In this document: piece by piece, positions 1 through 8,961 of the stretch
Numbering within the stretch: position 1 is the stretch's first letter
Layout: each line of letters opens with the position of its first letter
Assembly (NCBI GenBank): GCA_003251535.1
Contig: QKFD01000071.1
Location: 1 to 38,898 of the forward strand
Direction of reading: 5' to 3'
Source of the DNA: Chromatiales bacterium
Lineage (GTDB): Bacteria; Pseudomonadota; Gammaproteobacteria; Thiohalomonadales; Thiohalomonadaceae
DNA: 38,898 bases
Position numbers and translations under genes: made by a program
The notes under the pieces: generated by a model
What the model was told of the DNA's origin: nothing
Seen by the model: the letters and a program-made list of their open reading frames with translations, nothing else
Databases searched by the model: none

Positions 1-374
1 AGGCCGTCCAGAACCAGCTTCTCGGCCCAGGAGAGGTGCTCTCCTTGCTCAAAGCGACGACTCAAAGGGGTGCCGGAGAAGAGCCCATGCCAGCGTTGAA
101 TCACCTCTAGCGCTGTCCATTGGGCCGCCGCTTCAGGGTCCATGCGCACGACCAGGTGGTAGTGGTTGGACATCACGGCATAGGCACAGAGATCGAGAGC
201 AAACAGGGCGGCTAGTTCCAGTAGCCGTTCCCGTATCCAGCCGCGACGATGCTCAAAACTGCGGCCGCTCTCGGCATCTTCACCGCAGAGGAAGGCCCGG
301 CGGACGCAGCGGACTGAGCAGTGGTAGAACGGGGTTACCTCTAGGTTGACCAGTGCCTTCCTTGGCTTCGTCAT
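1..374 (-). CDS. Y1/IS200-like (REP-associated type) transposase, 3' end beyond window
   Basis: The minus strand is open from an ATG at 374 to the left edge of the window (124 codons), so the C-terminus lies outside. The protein begins MTKPRKALVNLEVTPFYHCS and contains MSNHYHLVVRMD at about residues 76-87. That is the HUH (His-x-His) metal-binding motif of Y1 transposases in its RAYT/IS200-like form. The catalytic tyrosine would be expected further downstream, outside the window. These single-strand transposases cut and join DNA at short palindromic repeats. The neighbouring stretch is full of short degenerate repeats, which fits a repeat-linked enzyme, although no paired terminal structure could be demonstrated. 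Family is confident; the exact subgroup is not. Confidence 0.85.
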   Translation of the reverse strand, partial: MTKPRKALVNLEVTPFYHCSVRCVRRAFLCGEDAESGRSFEHRRGWIRERLLELAALFALDLCAYAVMSNHYHLVVRMDPEAAAQWTALEVIQRWHGLFSGTPLSRRFEQGEHLSWAEKLVLDG

Positions 375-1085
375 AGTTTCCACCAGATATGAAATCGAGA
401 TTTTGTACAGGCTTGCAGATATGCGCGACTTTGGCAAGCGCTTTGAGTGGGTGTCCAAGTAGCCGGCGGTGCAAGTAGCCGGCGGCTGATTGGCCCAACT
501 ACTGGGCGTGAGCCTTGGGGAGTTGAGGGATAGAAAAGGTCCGCGTGAGTGGTCCTTTTCATTTGTCTCTCTGGCGTTTTTGCTGGGTGGTTTGGTAGGG
601 GACCTTCTGCGGAAGGTTTGGTATGGGTGTCCCAATAGGGACGCCATGAGAAGTAATGGGTGCCCCAGCAAGCGCTAAGAGCCACCAGATGTGGGTGTCT
701 CAGTAATCGCCACCACCAGCAAGCGCCAGATGTGGGTGTCTCAGTAATTAATCGGTAATCGCCCTAGCATGGGTGTCCTAAGAGCCCGTGTAGGATGGCT
801 GTCTCATGTGAGAGAGCCCCTGTAGCGATGGCTGTCCGATGTGAGAGCGGTGCCGGGTGCGCTAAGGATGGGTGTCCTGGATAGGGTAGGGCGGCGGGTT
901 GGCTATCTATCCCTCCCGGGCAGTGTCCTCTTTTGGTGTGATCCGATATCCTTCCCCGCGTTTTGCCTTATGTGGTTATTAACGGTATTTGGTCCTGGAT
1001 CCGCTGTGGTGGGTGGGATCGGTATCGATTTGACGAATACAAAAGATTAGAACTTCGCCCAGGATGGCACTGAAGGGGAGGGTAG
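375..1085. repeat. Gene-free stretch with degenerate TGGGTGTCC repeats
   Basis: No convincing gene lies in these 711 bases. From about 448 to 880 a short motif recurs about nine times in the same orientation with small changes: TGGGTGTCC at 448-456, 624-632 and about 770-778, TGGGTGTCTC near 692 and 732, TGGGTGCCCC at 657, and ATGGCTGTC(T/C) near 793 and 829. Spacer words such as GTAGCCGGCGG, AGTAATCGCC and AGCAAGCGC are also repeated. The same motif, in reverse complement, fills 18016-18587. The region sits directly upstream of the Y1 transposase start. The last ~100 bases before 1086 become AT-richer and probably carry the promoter of the LysR gene. Confidence 0.6.
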
Positions 1086-1997
1086 ATGGCCGATAGAAGG
1101 CTTCAGGTATTCCACACCGTGGCACGCCTGCTGAGCTTCACCAAGGCAGCAGAGTCGCTCCATATGACGCAGCCGGCGGTGACCTTTCAGGTGCGCCAGT
1201 TAGAGGAGTATTTCAACACCCGTCTGTTCGACCGCACCCACAACCGTATCAGTCTCACCGAGGCCGGTGAGCGGGTCTATGAGTATGCTGATCGTATCTT
1301 CACCCTCTATGGGGAGATGGAGAATGCGGTACGGGAGCTGACGGGTGAGGTGAGCGGGGTGCTGCTCATCGGCGCCAGTACCACCGTGGCCGAGTATATG
1401 CTGCCGGCGTTGCTCGGGGAGTTCAAGGCCCGCTATCCCGAGGTGGGGATCCGCTTACAGGTGGCCAATACCGATGGCATCGTCTCCATGGTGGAGAACA
1501 ATGTCATCGATCTGGGGGTGGTGGAGGCGCCGGTGGCCAATAAAAATCTGGTGGTGGAGACCTGCCGGCTCGATCCAATGGTCCTCATCGTCCCCCCTGG
1601 CCATGAGTTGGCGCGCACAGAGGGGGTCCCGACTGATCGCCTGCTCGACTTCCCCTACGTCTGCCGTGAAGAGGGCTCCGGTACCCGCGAGGTGATCGCC
1701 GATAGCCTGGTGGAGGCGGGGCTTGATCCCTGCAACCTCAATGTGGTGATGGAGTTGGGGAGTCCGGAGGCGGTGAAGGGGGCGGTGGAGGCGGGCATGG
1801 GGGTCTCTATCATCTCCCGCTCCACTATCGCTAAAGAGTTGGCACTCGGCACCCTGGTGGCCGTGGACCTCACCCCCCCCATCGTCCGCCCCTTCTCGTT
1901 TGTCCACCAGAAGCAGAAGTTTCGGCTGCGGGCCATCGAGAAGCTACTGGACTTTGCCCGCGACTACTGCAAGGACCATCCTGGCTGGGGTGGGTGA
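1086..1997 (+). CDS. LysR-family transcriptional regulator
   Basis: This is a 303-residue LysR-type regulator of the usual family length. The N-terminal winged helix-turn-helix is clear at about residues 4-60: SFTKAAESLHMTQPAVTFQV, followed by QLEEYFNTRLFDR. The rest (about 90-295) is the periplasmic-binding-protein-like effector domain, with LLIGASTTVAEYMLP and the GSPEAVKGAVEAGMGVSIIS segment typical of the CysB/CbbR/YeiE branch. A purine-rich GAAGGGGAGGG lies just before the ATG, which supports this start. Its stop is followed closely by a small conserved gene and a permease on the same strand. The ligand and regulon cannot be read from the sequence. Confidence 0.92.
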   Translation: MADRRLQVFHTVARLLSFTKAAESLHMTQPAVTFQVRQLEEYFNTRLFDRTHNRISLTEAGERVYEYADRIFTLYGEMENAVRELTGEVSGVLLIGASTTVAEYMLPALLGEFKARYPEVGIRLQVANTDGIVSMVENNVIDLGVVEAPVANKNLVVETCRLDPMVLIVPPGHELARTEGVPTDRLLDFPYVCREEGSGTREVIADSLVEAGLDPCNLNVVMELGSPEAVKGAVEAGMGVSIISRSTIAKELALGTLVAVDLTPPIVRPFSFVHQKQKFRLRAIEKLLDFARDYCKDHPGWGG

Positions 1998-2059
1998 CGC
2001 TTAACGGGGTGGTAGCCGGTATAATCGGCCACTTCCCGGTCGCTACCGCCCTCTGCGCC

Positions 2060-2407
2060 ATGACTCAAGACGAAAAGCAGCTTCTCGAACTCTTCCGCGG
2101 CCTCGATGAGGCCGCCCGCGGCAGCCTGCTCGACTTTGCCGGTTACCTCGCCCAGCGCGCCGATAACAGTCACGTTGAGCCACTGCCTGAACCGAGCCTG
2201 CTGCCGCGCCCCGAGCAGGAGTCGGTGGTGTCGGCAATCAAACGGCTCTCCTCCAGCTACCCGATGCTCGATCGCAGCAAGATGCTGCACGAGACCTCTC
2301 ACCTGATGGCCCAGCACCTCATGCAGGGGCGCGATGCCAGCGAAGTGATCGACGAGCTGGAGGTGGTGTTTCATCGCCACTACCGCCGCCTGGTCGAGCA
2401 GGACTAA
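2060..2407 (+). CDS. Small conserved protein, function unknown
   Basis: A 115-residue soluble, helix-rich acidic protein beginning MTQDEKQLLELFRGLDEA. No signal peptide or membrane segment is visible. The ATG at 2060 is preferred because the in-frame extension upstream begins at a GTG overlapping the LysR stop and adds a sequence without coding character. The gene ends 7 bases before the permease gene at 2415, so the two are probably cotranscribed. I do not recognise a catalytic motif. The spacing of helices (LDFAGYLAQR, MLHETSHLMAQHLMQGRDAS) suggests an all-alpha fold. Confidence 0.75.
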   Translation: MTQDEKQLLELFRGLDEAARGSLLDFAGYLAQRADNSHVEPLPEPSLLPRPEQESVVSAIKRLSSSYPMLDRSKMLHETSHLMAQHLMQGRDASEVIDELEVVFHRHYRRLVEQD

Positions 2408-2414
2408 CCCCTCC

Positions 2415-3479
2415 ATGGACTACATCCGCGCCTGGTTCCGGCGCAACTTTGCCGATCCCCAAGCCACCTTTCTGGCCCTGGCCCTGGTTGCCCTGTTCGG
2501 CTTCATCTGGTTCTTCGGCAATATGCTGGCGCCGGTCTTGGCATCGGTGGTGATTGCCTACCTATTGGAAGGACCGGTGCAGGCGATGGAGGTGCGCGGG
2601 ACCCCGCGCACTCGGGTGGTGGTGCTGGTCTTCATGATGTTCATGGCCTTTCTCATCGCCCTGGTGTTTGGTTTGCTGCCACTACTATGGGTGCAGACCA
2701 CCGATCTGCTACGGGAGCTTCCCGGTTATGTCGCCCACGGCCAGTCGCAGCTGGCGGAGATCCCCAAACACTACCCATTCATCAGCGAGGCGCAGATCGA
2801 CGAGGTGGTGCAGCTGATCAGGAGTGAGTTCACGGACTTCGCCCAGCGGGTCCTCTCCATGTCCATTGCCTCCATCCCTGGCCTCATCACCGTGGCGGTC
2901 TACGCCATTCTGGTGCCGCTGCTGGTCTTCTTCTTCCTCAAAGACAAACGCGCCATTGTCGGCTGGTTCACGGGCTTCCTGCCGCGGGAGTATGGGCTGG
3001 CGGCGCGGGTATGGCGGGAGGTGGATGAGCAGATCGGCAACTATGTGCGGGGCAAGTTTTGGGAGATCCTCATCGTCGGGGGGGTCAGTGTCGCCACCTT
3101 CCTCTTCATGGGCATGAAGTACGCCATCTTGCTGGGGGTACTGGTGGGACTATCGGTGGTGGTGCCCTACATCGGCGCCGCGGTGGTCACCATCCCAGTG
3201 GCGTTGGTGGCTTACTTCCAGTGGGGTTGGAACTCCAGTTTCGCCTGGTTGATGGGGGCCTATTTCATCATCCAGGCGCTGGATGGCAATGTGCTGGTGC
3301 CGCTGCTCTTCTCCGAGGTGGTCAATCTCCACCCGGTGGCCATCATCGTCTCGGTGCTCTTCTTCGGCGGACTCTGGGGCTTCTGGGGGGTCTTCTTCGC
3401 CATCCCGCTGGCCACCTTGGTCAACGCCATCCTCTCGGCCTGGCCGGGGGCAGAGGAGGGGGATACGGCGGTGGTCTGA
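2415..3479 (+). CDS. AI-2E/PerM-family permease
   Basis: A 354-residue polytopic inner-membrane protein with about eight hydrophobic segments. An early helix pair lies at residues 15-55, further helices at 65-95, and a hydrophobic C-terminal block runs from about 155. The sequence includes LAPVLASVVIAYLLEGPVQ near the N-terminus, LVPLLVFFFLKDKR in the middle and QALDGNVLVPLLFSEVVNLHP near the C-terminus. All are hallmarks of the AI-2E transporter/PerM/YdiK family. Members export small molecules or ions, and the substrate here is not evident. The start is the ATG 8 bases after the stop of the preceding small gene. Confidence 0.9.
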   Translation: MDYIRAWFRRNFADPQATFLALALVALFGFIWFFGNMLAPVLASVVIAYLLEGPVQAMEVRGTPRTRVVVLVFMMFMAFLIALVFGLLPLLWVQTTDLLRELPGYVAHGQSQLAEIPKHYPFISEAQIDEVVQLIRSEFTDFAQRVLSMSIASIPGLITVAVYAILVPLLVFFFLKDKRAIVGWFTGFLPREYGLAARVWREVDEQIGNYVRGKFWEILIVGGVSVATFLFMGMKYAILLGVLVGLSVVVPYIGAAVVTIPVALVAYFQWGWNSSFAWLMGAYFIIQALDGNVLVPLLFSEVVNLHPVAIIVSVLFFGGLWGFWGVFFAIPLATLVNAILSAWPGAEEGDTAVV

Positions 3480-3540
3480 TGGGGGCTCGCCCCGCGGGAG
3501 CCACCCCGTGGCGGCTGGGGTGGCTCCAGTGAATGGGGAT

Positions 3541-4365
3541 TTAGATATCCCGCAACAGCTCGTTGATACCCACCTTGCTGCGGGTCTTCTCGTCCACCTT
3601 CTTGACGATGACGGCGCAGTAGAGGCTGTATTTGCCATCTTTGCTCGGTAGGTTGCCGGAGACCACCACGGAGCCGGCGGGGACGCGGCCGTAGATCACC
3701 TCATCCCGCTCCCGATCATAGATGCGGGTGGACTGGCCGATGTAGACCCCCATGGAGATGACCGCACCCTCCTCCACGATCACCCCCTCCACCACCTCGG
3801 AGCGGGCACCGATGAAGCAGTTATCTTCGATGATGGTGGGGGCCGCCTGGAGCGGTTCCAGGACGCCGCCGATGCCAACGCCACCGGAGAGGTGGACGTT
3901 TTTACCGATCTGGGCGCAGGAGCCGACGGTGGCCCAGGTATCCACCATGGTGCCGGAGTCAACATAGGCGCCGATGTTGACGTATGAGGGCATCAGCACC
4001 ACGCCCGGGGCGAGGTAGCTACCGCGCCGGGCCGAGGCGGGCGGGACCACCCGCACCCCTGCCTCCCGAAAGTCGCGGGAGTTCACGTCGGCATATTTGG
4101 CGGGCACCTTGTCGAAGTAGTTGGTGAAGCCCCCCTTCATGAACTGGTTGTCCTCGATGCGGAAGGAGAGCAGCACCGCCTTCTTCAGCCACTCGTTCAC
4201 CTTCCACTGACCCACCGCTTGGCGCTCGGCCACCCGCAGCTCACCGCGGTCGAGTAGACGGATCGCCTCGGCCACCGCCTCGCGGACCTGGGGCTCGGCA
4301 TTGCGTGGATTGATCTCGGCGCGGCGCTCAAACGCCTCTTCGATGACGCCCTGGATATCGTGCAT
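3541..4365 (-). CDS. dapD: 2,3,4,5-tetrahydropyridine-2,6-dicarboxylate N-succinyltransferase
   Basis: A 274-residue protein, the normal DapD length. It catalyses succinylation of tetrahydrodipicolinate in the succinylase branch of lysine and meso-diaminopimelate synthesis, in the cytoplasm. The N-terminal helical domain ([15 protein letters not shown]) is followed by left-handed beta-helix hexapeptide repeats at about residues 110-230, including [40 protein letters not shown] and [20 protein letters not shown]. It lies 45 bases downstream of dapC on the same strand. The adjacent pathway step supports a dapC-dapD operon. Confidence 0.96.
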   Translation of the reverse strand: MHDIQGVIEEAFERRAEINPRNAEPQVREAVAEAIRLLDRGELRVAERQAVGQWKVNEWLKKAVLLSFRIEDNQFMKGGFTNYFDKVPAKYADVNSRDFREAGVRVVPPASARRGSYLAPGVVLMPSYVNIGAYVDSGTMVDTWATVGSCAQIGKNVHLSGGVGIGGVLEPLQAAPTIIEDNCFIGARSEVVEGVIVEEGAVISMGVYIGQSTRIYDRERDEVIYGRVPAGSVVVSGNLPSKDGKYSLYCAVIVKKVDEKTRSKVGINELLRDI

Positions 4366-4410
4366 GGTTCTACTCCGGAAGCAGAAGGGAGGGGGGGGGG
4401 AGGGCGGGCC

Positions 4411-5604
4411 TCATAGGGCGTGCAGGCAGGCGACGATACGGTGGGCCGCCTCGATGCACTCGTCCAGCTCCGCTACCAGCGCCATACGGACCCGGTTGCG
4501 GCCGGGGTTGCCCTGGGCGCCGTCGCGGGAGAGGAAGCTGCGCGGCAGCACGGTGACATGCTGGCGAGCGAATAGCTCGCGGGCAAACTGCTGATCATCC
4601 AGCGGGGTCTGCGGCCATAGATAGAAGCCGGCATCGGGTAGCTCGACCGGCAGCACCGGGTCGAGGATCGCCTTGACCTGCTCAAATTTGGCGCGATAGA
4701 GGGCGCGGTTCTCCGCCACATGGCCCTCGTCGCGCCAGGCGGCGATACTGGCTGCCTGCACCGGCGGTGCCATGGAGCAGCCGTGGTAGGTGCGGTAGAG
4801 CAGGAACTGCTTGAGTACCGCGGCGTCACCGGCCACAAAACCGGAGCGCAGCCCTGGCAGGTTGGAGCGTTTGGAGAGGCTATGGAACACCACACAGCGC
4901 TCGTAGCCGGTGCGCCCCATGGCGGCAGCGGCCTGGAGCAGGCCAGGTGGTGGGGCCGCCTCGTCAAAATAGATCTCCGAGTAGCACTCATCGGAGGCGA
5001 TGATGAAGTCGTGGCGATCCGCCAGCTCGATGACCCGCTGGAGCTGGGGGATATCGAGCACGGCGCCGGTGGGGTTGCCAGGGGAGCAGATATAGAGGAG
5101 CTGACAGGCGTCCCATACCGCCTCCGGCACCGCCTCAAAGTCCGGCAGGAAACGGTGATCCGCCGGGGTGTCCAGATAGTGGCACTCCGCCCCCGCCAGC
5201 AGCGCCGCCCCTTCATAGATCTGGTAGAACGGGTTGGGCATCGCCACCCGCGCCCCGGGTCGGCGCTCCACCACCGCCTGGGCGAAGGCGAATAGCGCCT
5301 CGCGGGTGCCATTGACCGGCAGCACATGGCGCTCCGGATCGAGGCTGGCGGCCGGCAGCTGGAAGCGCCAGGTCAGCCACTCCGCCACCGCTTGGCGCAG
5401 ATCGGCCTGCCCCTTGGTGAGCGGATAGCTGCTCAGGGTGTGCAGGTGGGTCATCAGCGTCTCCAGGACGAAGGCCGGCGGCTGGTGCTTCGGCTCGCCG
5501 ATGGAGAGGGCGATGGGGGTGAGGGGGGGGGGCTCTACTCCGGCCTTGAGCGCGGCGAGCTTCTCGAAGGGATAGGCGTGCAGGCGCGTCAGATCGGGAT
5601 TCAT
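4411..5604 (-). CDS. dapC: Succinyldiaminopimelate transaminase (class I/II aminotransferase)
   Basis: A 397-residue fold-type I PLP aminotransferase beginning MNPDLTRLHAYPFEKL. The PLP site is visible: SPGNPTG (Asn177), ASDECYSE (Asp205, Tyr208) and HSLSKRSNLPGLRSG with the Schiff-base Lys245. It converts N-succinyl-2-amino-6-ketopimelate to succinyl-diaminopimelate, one step after the dapD product. The ATG at 5604 matches the usual DapC N-terminus; a GTG 18 bases upstream is possible but gives an atypical extension. The pairing with dapD makes DapC far more likely than a generic aspartate aminotransferase. Confidence 0.93.
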   Translation of the reverse strand: MNPDLTRLHAYPFEKLAALKAGVEPPPLTPIALSIGEPKHQPPAFVLETLMTHLHTLSSYPLTKGQADLRQAVAEWLTWRFQLPAASLDPERHVLPVNGTREALFAFAQAVVERRPGARVAMPNPFYQIYEGAALLAGAECHYLDTPADHRFLPDFEAVPEAVWDACQLLYICSPGNPTGAVLDIPQLQRVIELADRHDFIIASDECYSEIYFDEAAPPPGLLQAAAAMGRTGYERCVVFHSLSKRSNLPGLRSGFVAGDAAVLKQFLLYRTYHGCSMAPPVQAASIAAWRDEGHVAENRALYRAKFEQVKAILDPVLPVELPDAGFYLWPQTPLDDQQFARELFARQHVTVLPRSFLSRDGAQGNPGRNRVRMALVAELDECIEAAHRIVACLHAL

Positions 5605-5617
5605 GGAGCGGCCGTTT

Positions 5618-5646
5618 TTCACCGAAAAATGGCCGCTTAGTATAGT
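5618..5646 (+). promoter_or_regulatory. Candidate sigma70 promoter for the VOC gene
   Basis: TTCACC at 5618-5623 and TATAGT at 5641-5646 are separated by 17 bases, in the divergent gap between dapC and the VOC gene. Four of six bases match at -35 and five of six at -10. This is a pattern match only. Confidence 0.4.
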
Positions 5647-5690
5647 GGCAACGGCAAACCGCTGGAAGAAAACTGAAGAGGAGATCTCCG

Positions 5691-6053
5691 TTGCAGTTCA
5701 CCCTACACCACGCCAGCCTGCTGGTGGCCGACACCCGTCGCTCCCTCCACTTTTATTGCGATCTGTTGGGGCTGCCCTTGGCCGCGCGCCCCGAGCTGGG
5801 TTTTCCTGGCGCCTGGCTCCAGGTGGGGGAGGGGCAGCAGATCCATCTACTGCAACTGGCCAACCCCGACGCCACCCGCGGTCGGCCTGCCCACGTGGGG
5901 CGTGACCGCCACCTCGCCCTACAGGTGGATAACCTGGCGGAGTTGGAGCAGCGCCTCAGCCGTGCGGGTATCCCCTTCAACCGGAGCCGCTCGGGCCGGT
6001 CGGCCATCTTCTGTCGTGACCCGGATGGCAACGGGCTGGAGTTCACCGCCTGA
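5691..6053 (+). CDS. VOC/glyoxalase-fold metalloprotein
   Basis: A 120-residue single vicinal-oxygen-chelate domain with paired beta-alpha-beta-beta-beta modules. The first has FTLHHASLLVADTRRSLHFY and LGLPL, the second RHLALQVDNLAELEQRL and ending FCRDPDGNGLEFTA. Candidate metal ligands are the His in TLHHASL, the His in GRDRHLALQV and the Glu in GLEFTA. The start is a TTG preceded at good spacing by the strong ribosome binding site GAAGAGGAG (5675-5682 area); no ATG with comparable support exists. Members include glyoxalases, dioxygenases and resistance proteins, and the substrate is unknown here. It is transcribed divergently from dapC. Confidence 0.85.
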   Translation: MQFTLHHASLLVADTRRSLHFYCDLLGLPLAARPELGFPGAWLQVGEGQQIHLLQLANPDATRGRPAHVGRDRHLALQVDNLAELEQRLSRAGIPFNRSRSGRSAIFCRDPDGNGLEFTA

Positions 6054-6126
6054 TCCCCCCGGGGTGGGAAATCAGTACAATCCGCACCCCAGTGGTGTTG
6101 GTAGTGGCGATTGCGAGGGGGGACCC

Positions 6127-6672
6127 ATGGCGCTTAAGGCGACGATCTTCAAAGCGGAGTTGCAGGTGGCCGATCTGGAGCGGGGCTACTATGCCACCCA
6201 CTCCCTCACCTTGGCCCGCCACCCCTCGGAGACCGACGAGCGGATGATGGTGCGGCTACTGGCCTTTGCCCGCCACGCCGACCCTGCGCTGGAGTTCACC
6301 CGCGGCCTCTGCGCCGATGAGGAGCCCGATCTCTGGCTGCGGGATGGCGGCGGTGAGATCCTGCTCTGGATCGAGGTGGGGTTGCCCGACGAGCGGCGCC
6401 TGCGCCGCGCCTGTGGCCGGGCGCGGGAGGTCGTGGTCTACGCCTACGGTGGGCGCAGTGCCGACATCTGGTGGCAGCGCAACGGGGCGGAGTTGGCCCG
6501 GTGTGCCAATCTGCGGGTCATCCAACTACCGGCCGCCGCTACTCAGGCGTTGGCGGCGCTCACTGCCCGCACCATGCGCCTCGACTGCACCCTACAGGAG
6601 GGGCAGATCTGGGTGGGCAACGGCGAGTTGAGTGTCGCCGTCGAGCCGCAGATGTGGCTACCGGCGGGGTGA
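6127..6672 (+). CDS. yaeQ: YaeQ family protein
   Basis: A 181-residue protein beginning MALKATIFKAELQVADLERG, which matches the strongly conserved YaeQ N-terminus; length is also as expected. Family hallmarks include HSLTLARHPSETDERMMVRL and WIEVGLPDERRLRRACGRA. YaeQ has a PD-(D/E)xK nuclease-like fold, with the ILLWIEVG strand and an upstream acidic residue at the corresponding core. The biological role is still poorly defined, and it was historically linked to suppression of rfaH loss. The ATG is chosen because of this conserved start and the GAGGGGGACC just upstream. An in-frame extension reaching back into the VOC gene is not real. Confidence 0.93.
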   Translation: MALKATIFKAELQVADLERGYYATHSLTLARHPSETDERMMVRLLAFARHADPALEFTRGLCADEEPDLWLRDGGGEILLWIEVGLPDERRLRRACGRAREVVVYAYGGRSADIWWQRNGAELARCANLRVIQLPAAATQALAALTARTMRLDCTLQEGQIWVGNGELSVAVEPQMWLPAG

Positions 6673-6675
6673 GTT

Positions 6676-6699
6676 GCCTACCCGCTGCGGGGGTTAGGC
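6676..6699 (+). terminator. Weak hairpin after yaeQ
   Basis: GCCTACCCGC and GGGTTAGGC can pair, with one mismatch, a few bases after the yaeQ stop. No T tract follows, so this is at best a weak terminator or pause site. Confidence 0.3.
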
Positions 6700-6810
6700 G
6701 GGCAGCGCCCATCCAGCGCGCCATTGGGTGGATGAACCCGCGCACTTTACGCCAATTTAATGGTATAAACGGGCACCTTTTGGCACGGCATCGATTTTGG
6801 AAGGAGTACC

Positions 6811-8259
6811 GTGAAGTCTTTTTTTGCCTTGATTGCCCTACTTCTCCCCGTGATGGCATTCGCCTCCGGCGTGGAGGGGGAGCGGCTGGATCTTACCCAC
6901 CACTGGGCCGGTTACGCCGCCCTCATCCTGTTCATCGTCGGCTATATCCTGGTCATCGGCGAGGAGTTCCTGCACCTGCGGAAGTCCAAGCCGATGATGG
7001 TGGTGGCCGGGGTCATCTGGGCCATGGTGGCCTTCGCCTACAGCTCTCTCGGTAGTGAGGCGCAGACCTATATCCCGGAGGAGCAGTTCCGCCACAACCT
7101 GCTGGAGTACGCGGAGCTATTCCTGTTCCTGCTGGCCGCCATGACCTTCGTCAATGTGATGGAGGAGCGGCGGGTGTTCGAGGCGCTGCGCGCCTGGTTG
7201 GTCTCGCTGGGGCTCTCCTTCCGTGGGGTGTTCTGGGTCACCGGCCTACTCGCCTTTGCCATCTCGCCGGTGGCGGATAACCTCACCACCGCCCTGTTGA
7301 TGGCCGCGGTGGTGATGGCGGTGGGGGGCAGCAACCACGCCTTTGTGGTCCCCTCCCTCATCAATATTGTGGTGGCCGCCAACGCCGGGGGGGCCTTCAG
7401 CCCGTTTGGCGATATCACCACCCTGATGGTGTGGCAGAAGGGGTTGGTGCAGTTTGGCGAGTTCATCAACATCTTCGTCCCCTCCCTGGTCAACTGGTTG
7501 GTGCCGGCGGCCATCATGGTGATGGCGGTGCCCAGTCAGAAGCCCACCGCCTCGGAGGAGGTGGTGAAGATCAAGCCGGGTGGGTTGGTGGTGATCGGCC
7601 TATTCCTGTTCACCATCATCATGGCCGTCTCCAGCCACAACTTCCTCCACATGCCGGCGGTGCTGGGGATGATGACCGGCCTGGGACTGCTCAAGCTCTA
7701 CTCCTACTTCATCAAGCGTGCCGAGATGAGGAAACTGCACTCCAACGGCGAGGTCACCGGGCCGGAGGGGCCGGAAGGGGTGGCAATGGAGACGGTGGAG
7801 CAGGGCCACGACGGTAAACACTTCGACATCTTCGGTGTGTTGGCGCGGGCCGAGTGGGACACCCTGATGTTCTTCTATGGCGTGGTGCTGGCGGTGGGTG
7901 GCCTTGGCACCATCGGCTACCTGGCCCTCGCCTCCAGCTCCATGTATGGCGGCCTGGGTGCCACCTGGGCCAATGTGGTGGTGGGGCTGCTCTCGGCGGT
8001 GGTGGATAACATCCCGGTGATGTTTGCCGTCCTCACCATGAACCCCGATATGTCCCTGGGGCAGTGGCTGCTGGTCACCCTGACCGCTGGCGTTGGTGGC
8101 TCGCTGCTGTCGGTGGGTTCGGCCGCTGGCGTGGCGCTGATGGGGCAGGCGCGGGGGGTCTACACCTTCTTCTCCCATCTAAAGTGGAGCTGGGCCATCG
8201 CCCTGGGCTATGTGGCTAGCGTTGCCACCCATCTGTGGCTCAATGCCAGCCTCTTCTAA
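6811..8259 (+). CDS. nhaD: Sodium:proton antiporter NhaD
   Basis: A 482-residue ion-transporter-superfamily protein with a hydrophobic start (MKSFFALIALLLPVMAFASG, possible signal peptide) and about 11-13 membrane segments. NhaD-type motifs include SPVADNLTTALLMAAVVMAV, NAGGAFSPFGDITTLMVWQK and the C-terminal VVDNIPVMFAVLTMNP, where repeated Asp-Asn pairs are the likely Na+/H+ site. It exchanges cytoplasmic Na+ or Li+ for H+ across the inner membrane. The start is a GTG with AAGGAG 4 bases upstream. NhaD is common in marine and alkaliphilic gammaproteobacteria, which hints at a saline habitat. It is followed by the ccm operon with an 87-base gap. Confidence 0.93.
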   Translation: MKSFFALIALLLPVMAFASGVEGERLDLTHHWAGYAALILFIVGYILVIGEEFLHLRKSKPMMVVAGVIWAMVAFAYSSLGSEAQTYIPEEQFRHNLLEYAELFLFLLAAMTFVNVMEERRVFEALRAWLVSLGLSFRGVFWVTGLLAFAISPVADNLTTALLMAAVVMAVGGSNHAFVVPSLINIVVAANAGGAFSPFGDITTLMVWQKGLVQFGEFINIFVPSLVNWLVPAAIMVMAVPSQKPTASEEVVKIKPGGLVVIGLFLFTIIMAVSSHNFLHMPAVLGMMTGLGLLKLYSYFIKRAEMRKLHSNGEVTGPEGPEGVAMETVEQGHDGKHFDIFGVLARAEWDTLMFFYGVVLAVGGLGTIGYLALASSSMYGGLGATWANVVVGLLSAVVDNIPVMFAVLTMNPDMSLGQWLLVTLTAGVGGSLLSVGSAAGVALMGQARGVYTFFSHLKWSWAIALGYVASVATHLWLNASLF

Positions 8260-8346
8260 GCCGATGTCCATCCCCGCCTCGACCTCGCCGCCGCTACCGC
8301 GCCGCGGGGTCGGTGGCGGGCTGTTTACTACTGGCCTACTGCTGCA

Positions 8347-8961
8347 ATGACGCTCACCGCTCACCAGCTCGCCTTCTCCCGTGATGACCTCCCGCTGTTT
8401 GAGGGGCTGGAGCTGTCGCTGGCGGCCGGGGAGCTGTTGCAGGTGGAGGGGCCCAACGGGAGTGGCAAGACCACCCTGCTGCGCATCCTCTGCGGCCTAC
8501 TCCAGCCGCTACGAGGTGAGGTCTGCTGGTGCGGCCAGCCGATCCAGCAGGTGCGCGCCGAATATGGCGCCACGCTCGCCTATCTCGGCCACCGCAGTGG
8601 CCTCAAAGAGACACTCACGCCGCGGGAGAACCTGCACGCCGCCTTGGCCATCTACGGGGCCAAGGCGGTGGATGTCGAGGCGGCGCTGGCCGGGGTGGGG
8701 TTGGCGCACCTGGACGAGGAGCTACCGTGCCGCGTACTCTCCGCCGGGCAGCAGCGGCGGGTGGCGCTGGCGCGGTTGGTGGCGAGTGGGGCCCGGTTGT
8801 GGGTGTTGGATGAGCCGTTCACCGCCCTGGACCGCGCCGGCCGCCGCCTAGTGGAGCAGCTATTGATGAACCACTTGGCCCAGGGGGGGATGGCGGTCGT
8901 GACGACCCACCATGTCATTGAGTTGGCCGGCAGCACGGTGCGGGAGTTGCGTCTCGGATGA
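8347..8961 (+). CDS. ccmA: Heme exporter ATP-binding protein CcmA
   Basis: A 204-residue ABC ATPase, the short length typical of CcmA. Walker A is GPNGSGKT at residues 35-42, the signature LSAGQQRRVALARL at 131-144 and Walker B LWVLDEPFTALD at 151-162. With CcmB and CcmC it powers release of holo-CcmE in System I cytochrome c maturation at the inner membrane. First gene of a nine-gene operon. It overlaps ccmB by four bases (ATGA), implying translational coupling. No strong Shine-Dalgarno sequence is visible before the ATG. Confidence 0.95.
   Translation: MTLTAHQLAFSRDDLPLFEGLELSLAAGELLQVEGPNGSGKTTLLRILCGLLQPLRGEVCWCGQPIQQVRAEYGATLAYLGHRSGLKETLTPRENLHAALAIYGAKAVDVEAALAGVGLAHLDEELPCRVLSAGQQRRVALARLVASGARLWVLDEPFTALDRAGRRLVEQLLMNHLAQGGMAVVTTHHVIELAGSTVRELRLG

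Noticed and set aside
841-1050. 69-codon frame upstream of the LysR gene
   Set aside because: Begins at a GTG inside the repeat tract, with no RBS and no recognisable protein features.
6746-6769. Promoter TTTACG/TATAAA before nhaD
   Set aside because: The spacer is only 12 bases, too short for a sigma70 promoter.
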